Shown here: positions 60,366 to 64,000 of the stretch, one piece after another
How the letters are laid out: each line of letters opens with the position of its first letter
Numbering within the stretch: the first letter of the stretch is position 1
NCBI GenBank assembly: GCA_008081045.1
Contig: VMDC01000010.1
Coordinates: forward strand, 27,589-91,588
Direction: 5' to 3'
Source: Gammaproteobacteria bacterium
GTDB taxonomy: Bacteria; Pseudomonadota; Gammaproteobacteria; Pseudomonadales; Pseudohongiellaceae
DNA length: 64,000 bases
Program-made: the position numbers and the translations under genes
The notes under the pieces: model-generated
Database searches by the model: none
What the model saw: only the letters and a program-made list of their open reading frames with translations
Told to the model about the DNA's origin: nothing

Positions 60366-61055
60366 TCAGTCTGCATCCGCACCGGCAAAGATCAAACCCA
60401 CAGCGTAAAGTCCCAGAGAGACAGCCGGACCAATACCAAAAGCGAACAGCACTGTACCCAGACCGATGGTCCCACCCAAACTCCATCCAACAGCGACCGC
60501 GGCGATTTCCAGTGTGGTTCTCACCCCGGCAATCGGAAAATCGGTCCTACTTGCCAGGCCAGTCATCAGGCCATCTCGGGGGCCAGGACCCAGATTCGCG
60601 ACCAGATAAATTCCGCTTCCTAAGCCGACCAATAAAACACCGGCGATGGCTTGCGCAAGCTGAAACGAAATGGCTTCAGGCTGCGGCAAAATCCTGAGAG
60701 ACTGTTCGATTACCAGAGACACAATCAGAGCATTGGCCACGGTGCCGATGCCGGGTATCTGCTTTAACGGAATCCAGAGCAGCAGCACGCAGACACTTAC
60801 CAACAGGGTCGCCAAACCCAGGTTCACGTCTGCCACTCGACCAACACCCTGAGCCAACACCGTCCACGGACTCACCCCGGCACTGGCAGTCACAAGCAAT
60901 GCTTCCCCCAAACCAAATACACTGAGCCCGACACACAGGTAAAAAAGCGTGCTGAGCCTGGGACGCAGATTCAACGGCTGCGGCGAACTCCAGGGAACCA
61001 CTGGCACTTTTTTCAGCTTGAGGAACTTCATGGTAAATGACCCATGGCACAGCAC
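60366..61055 (-). CDS. YczE/YyaS/YitT-type membrane protein
   Basis: Multi-TM; NLGPGPRDGLMTGLASRTDFPIAGVRTTLEIAAVAVGWSLGGTIGLGTVLFAFGIGPAV. Confidence 0.85.
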   Translation of the reverse strand: MLCHGSFTMKFLKLKKVPVVPWSSPQPLNLRPRLSTLFYLCVGLSVFGLGEALLVTASAGVSPWTVLAQGVGRVADVNLGLATLLVSVCVLLLWIPLKQIPGIGTVANALIVSLVIEQSLRILPQPEAISFQLAQAIAGVLLVGLGSGIYLVANLGPGPRDGLMTGLASRTDFPIAGVRTTLEIAAVAVGWSLGGTIGLGTVLFAFGIGPAVSLGLYAVGLIFAGADAD

Positions 61056-61120
61056 TAACTAGCGCGATCAGTGACGCTCGTAAGTATAGAGTAATGTCGG
61101 ATCCTTGAGCGGAAATCCTA

Positions 61121-61615
61121 CTAACGGGGTTCATGAAGGTCAGCCAGTGTATTCACCGACGGCAGAATTATTTCCATATCCAGCCGATGCATACCCGGTC
61201 CCCAGCCGTCGTTTTGCGAACGCAGGGTAACGGCCCCGAATCGGGCAAAAAACTGATCCGCATGCTGACTGGTAGAGATAGCCACTTTCCGATAACGTGC
61301 CGCACCTGCCAGAGTGAAAAGCTGCGCCATCATCTCCTCTCCGTAACCTTGGCGCTGATATTCGGGATGAACCATGATCCAGCTGAGCGCACAGGTTTCT
61401 GACGACACGCGCGCCATTCCAAAACAGGCGATCAGGCGTTGCTCGCGCCAACCGAGCAGATAGATAGTGTTCGTGGATCCTAAAACCGGCAACTGCTGTA
61501 AAAAGTGCGAATAGTCTGATCGCTCCTCTCGTGCAAAAAACCGGGGACAGTTCAGATCAAACAGTTCAATACAACCGGCCATATCGTCCTGTGAGTACGG
61601 TTTGAATTCCATCAA
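61121..61615 (-). CDS. GNAT family N-acetyltransferase
   Basis: ALSWIMVHPEYQRQGYGEEMMAQLFTLA acetyl-CoA-binding motif. Confidence 0.85.
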   Translation of the reverse strand: MMEFKPYSQDDMAGCIELFDLNCPRFFAREERSDYSHFLQQLPVLGSTNTIYLLGWREQRLIACFGMARVSSETCALSWIMVHPEYQRQGYGEEMMAQLFTLAGAARYRKVAISTSQHADQFFARFGAVTLRSQNDGWGPGMHRLDMEIILPSVNTLADLHEPR

Positions 61616-61823
61616 TAGCTGCTCCTTCGATCTGGTGCTGTCGTTTTGGCAGATCAGTCAGTGAGACACTGCACTTAAAAAGACAAACCTCAGGGTTGCT
61701 CCACTGCGCGCTACCTTACCGCCGACTGCCGTGTGCGTTGCTTGAGGGTTCGGCTCGGGAGTCTGTCAAATCGTGCGAAGAAATCAAGTTCCGTAAACAC
61801 CAAAATTGGGCACGCTGAAAAAT

Positions 61824-61842
61824 CGCATATTTTTGGTGCAAG
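61824..61842. promoter_or_regulatory. Candidate NtrC binding site
   Basis: cGCAT-ATTTTTG-GTGCAAg; NtrC-like GCAC-N7-GTGC with one mismatch. Confidence 0.45.
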
Positions 61843-62106
61843 CCCTGTTCAGCAATGACATCGAATTCCGAGCCCATTTAACAAGAGCACCGAAGAGAAA
61901 GACTTTGCGGCAGCGACTTGAATCCGATTCACTGCCCTACCGGCTGCTGTCACTAAATGCTGAGCGTGGCCCTGCAATCACCCGCAACGCGTCTTTTCTT
62001 GCGCCAATCCGGCAAACCCGCATGCTCAGCATCGGACTGGATCAGCGTTATCCGTACGGCAACCAAAGGAAGATTACGCACAATATTAGAGCGAGAAACA
62101 AAAATC

Positions 62107-62121
62107 GCACGCCAATAGTGC
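62107..62121. promoter_or_regulatory. Candidate NtrC binding site
   Basis: GCAC-GCCAATA-GTGC; perfect GCAC-N7-GTGC dyad about 90 nt upstream of the sigma54 promoter. Confidence 0.5.
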
Positions 62122-62205
62122 ATTAAATCGAGGGTTTTCTCTGGCCTCTCGGGCAGATTGCTCTCTGATTCTCCCACTGGACTGTTTTTATTGGATTTTT
62201 TGGCC

Positions 62206-62222
62206 TTGGCCCAGTCTTTGCT
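62206..62222 (+). promoter_or_regulatory. sigma54 promoter upstream of the TorF-like porin/glnK/amt genes
   Basis: TTGGCCC-AGTCT-TTGCT against TGGCAC-N5-TTGCW; GG and GC correctly spaced. Confidence 0.7.
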
Positions 62223-62294
62223 AAGCAAACCGCGTTCGGATCAAAGAAGTTCCCACACTAATATTTTTTACGACAAGCCTGAGGAGGCAGCACT

Positions 62295-63044
62295 ATGGCC
62301 GTTAACGCAAAACACCTTTATCGCCCTCTAATCGCGGCAACTTTGTTCGCAGCAGCAGGGTCAGCCCACGCAGAATGGTCGGCCAATGCCGCCATGACCA
62401 ACAACTATCTGTGGAGAGGACTGACACAATCTATCAATGAAGCTGCGATACAGGGTGGCATCGACTACGCAGATGAGAGTGGGTTCTATATCGGCACCTG
62501 GGCTTCCAACGTCTCCTACGACTCTGATGATGCTTACTCTTATGAGCATGACGTGTACTTCGGTTACGCTGGAGAGGCCGCGGGTTTCTCCTACGACATC
62601 GGCTATCTCTACTACAACTATGATGCGAACGCTGGGTACGATTTCGGTGAGGTATACGGGTCAATCAGTGTAGGCAACTTCTCTGCACAACTTTCTCTGC
62701 TCTCAAATGCCGAACCAGACGAGGGGCCGGGCGAAGATTTCGGTTTCGCCAAAGCCAGCTATACGTCGCTCGATTATGTGATACCGCTGGAGAGTGGCGC
62801 GGAAATCGGTCTACATGCCGGATTCCACGAGGGGGACTTCATGTACTCATTCAACGGTGCCACCGATGACTACTGGGATTTCAACATCAGCATTGCCAAA
62901 GACGGCTTCTCTGCAATGATCTCGACCACGACTCTAGGCGACGATGACGATGGTGACGGCATTGAGGATTACGCCAGCATGGCTGCAAGAGACAACGACT
63001 CTGTCAAATTTGTAGTGGGCTATGCGGTGGATTTCGAACTCTAA
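62295..63044 (+). CDS. TorF family putative porin (Gcw_chp-like outer membrane protein)
   Basis: Signal peptide ...AAGSAHAEWSANAAMTNNYLWRGLTQSINEAAIQGGIDYADESGFYIGTWASNVSY. Confidence 0.9.
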   Translation: MAVNAKHLYRPLIAATLFAAAGSAHAEWSANAAMTNNYLWRGLTQSINEAAIQGGIDYADESGFYIGTWASNVSYDSDDAYSYEHDVYFGYAGEAAGFSYDIGYLYYNYDANAGYDFGEVYGSISVGNFSAQLSLLSNAEPDEGPGEDFGFAKASYTSLDYVIPLESGAEIGLHAGFHEGDFMYSFNGATDDYWDFNISIAKDGFSAMISTTTLGDDDDGDGIEDYASMAARDNDSVKFVVGYAVDFEL

Positions 63045-63431
<387 letters not shown>

Positions 63432-63492
63432 CAGAGCCTGGTCTACTTTTACCAAACGCTTCCTTGCGAGCCAATTTTTGGAGAACGTAACA

Positions 63493-64000
63493 ATGCAAGA
63501 TCAAATTTTTGAATTACAGTACGCCATGGATACTTTTTACTTCCTGATCTGTGGCGCCTTAGTGATGTGGATGGCAGCAGGATTTGCCATGCTGGAAGCC
63601 GGACTGGTTCGCACTAAAAACACCACTGAAATCTTAACCAAGAACGTCGCCCTGTTCGCAATCGCCTGCACTATGTATTTGGTTTGCGGGTACAACTTCA
63701 TGTACGACGGCGGTCTATTCCTGTCGGGGGTAACCACTGTTGCCGGGATGGACGACGCGGCAATTCAGGCGGTACTTGACGCATCGAATGAGTCAGGATT
63801 CGGCGACATGGGCGAATATGCCGGTGCCTCAGACTTTTTCTTCCAGGTGGTGTTCGTAGCGACCGCGATGTCGATCGTCTCAGGTGCGGTGGCCGAGCGC
63901 ATGAAGCTGTGGGCTTTCTTACTGTTTGCCGTTGTGATGACCGGTTTCATCTATCCCATCGAGGGCGGCTGGACTTGGGGTGGAAAGTCCGTGTTCGGTC
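63493..64000 (+). CDS. amt: Ammonium transporter, partial (runs off the window end)
   Basis: YFLICGALVMWMAAGFAMLEAGLVRTKNTTEILTKNVALFAIACTMYLVCGYNFMY. Confidence 0.96.
   Translation, partial: MQDQIFELQYAMDTFYFLICGALVMWMAAGFAMLEAGLVRTKNTTEILTKNVALFAIACTMYLVCGYNFMYDGGLFLSGVTTVAGMDDAAIQAVLDASNESGFGDMGEYAGASDFFFQVVFVATAMSIVSGAVAERMKLWAFLLFAVVMTGFIYPIEGGWTWGGKSVFG

Overview
Chromosomal segment with gammaproteobacterial-type gene order, densely coding and mostly housekeeping: proB(partial)-obgE-rpmA-rplU/ispB, ETF-QO, csrA-lysC-alaS, recJ-thrC-hom-dsbC, rplS-trmD-rimM-rpsP-ffh, oxyR/rubrerythrin, pspF/pspABC, purL, tadA, and a TorF-like porin-glnK-amt(partial) block. Two tRNAs (Arg-ACG, Ser-GCT) are present. 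I see no rRNA, CRISPR array, prophage or IS element. The most interesting locus is at 12662-13540. Two ORFs that a standard caller splits are one frame interrupted by a single TGA (13136-13138). The readthrough gives a GrdB-like protein with a UxxC motif (VPL-U-PVCHQT). Immediately downstream is a 7-bp perfect stem with a 5-nt loop carrying G at its second position, about 17 nt after the UGA, which is a good bacterial SECIS candidate. The gene is therefore a probable selenoprotein (Sec159 of about 292 aa) related to glycine/sarcosine/betaine reductase selenoprotein B. It has no visible GrdA or other reductase partner here and lies next to an exported HpaI-type aldolase. Other leads: several exported versions of normally cytoplasmic enzymes (7.6-18 kb); a CitE/MaoC/Meh-like C5-dicarboxyl-CoA gene set; an NtrC/sigma54-type control region before the TorF porin-glnK-amt genes; an oxyR/rubrerythrin/FeS/DUF3501 module; a DsbD with a duplicated N-terminal domain; and a decayed Hpt-domain remnant. 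All family names come from recognition of motifs and sequence by eye; no searches were run.
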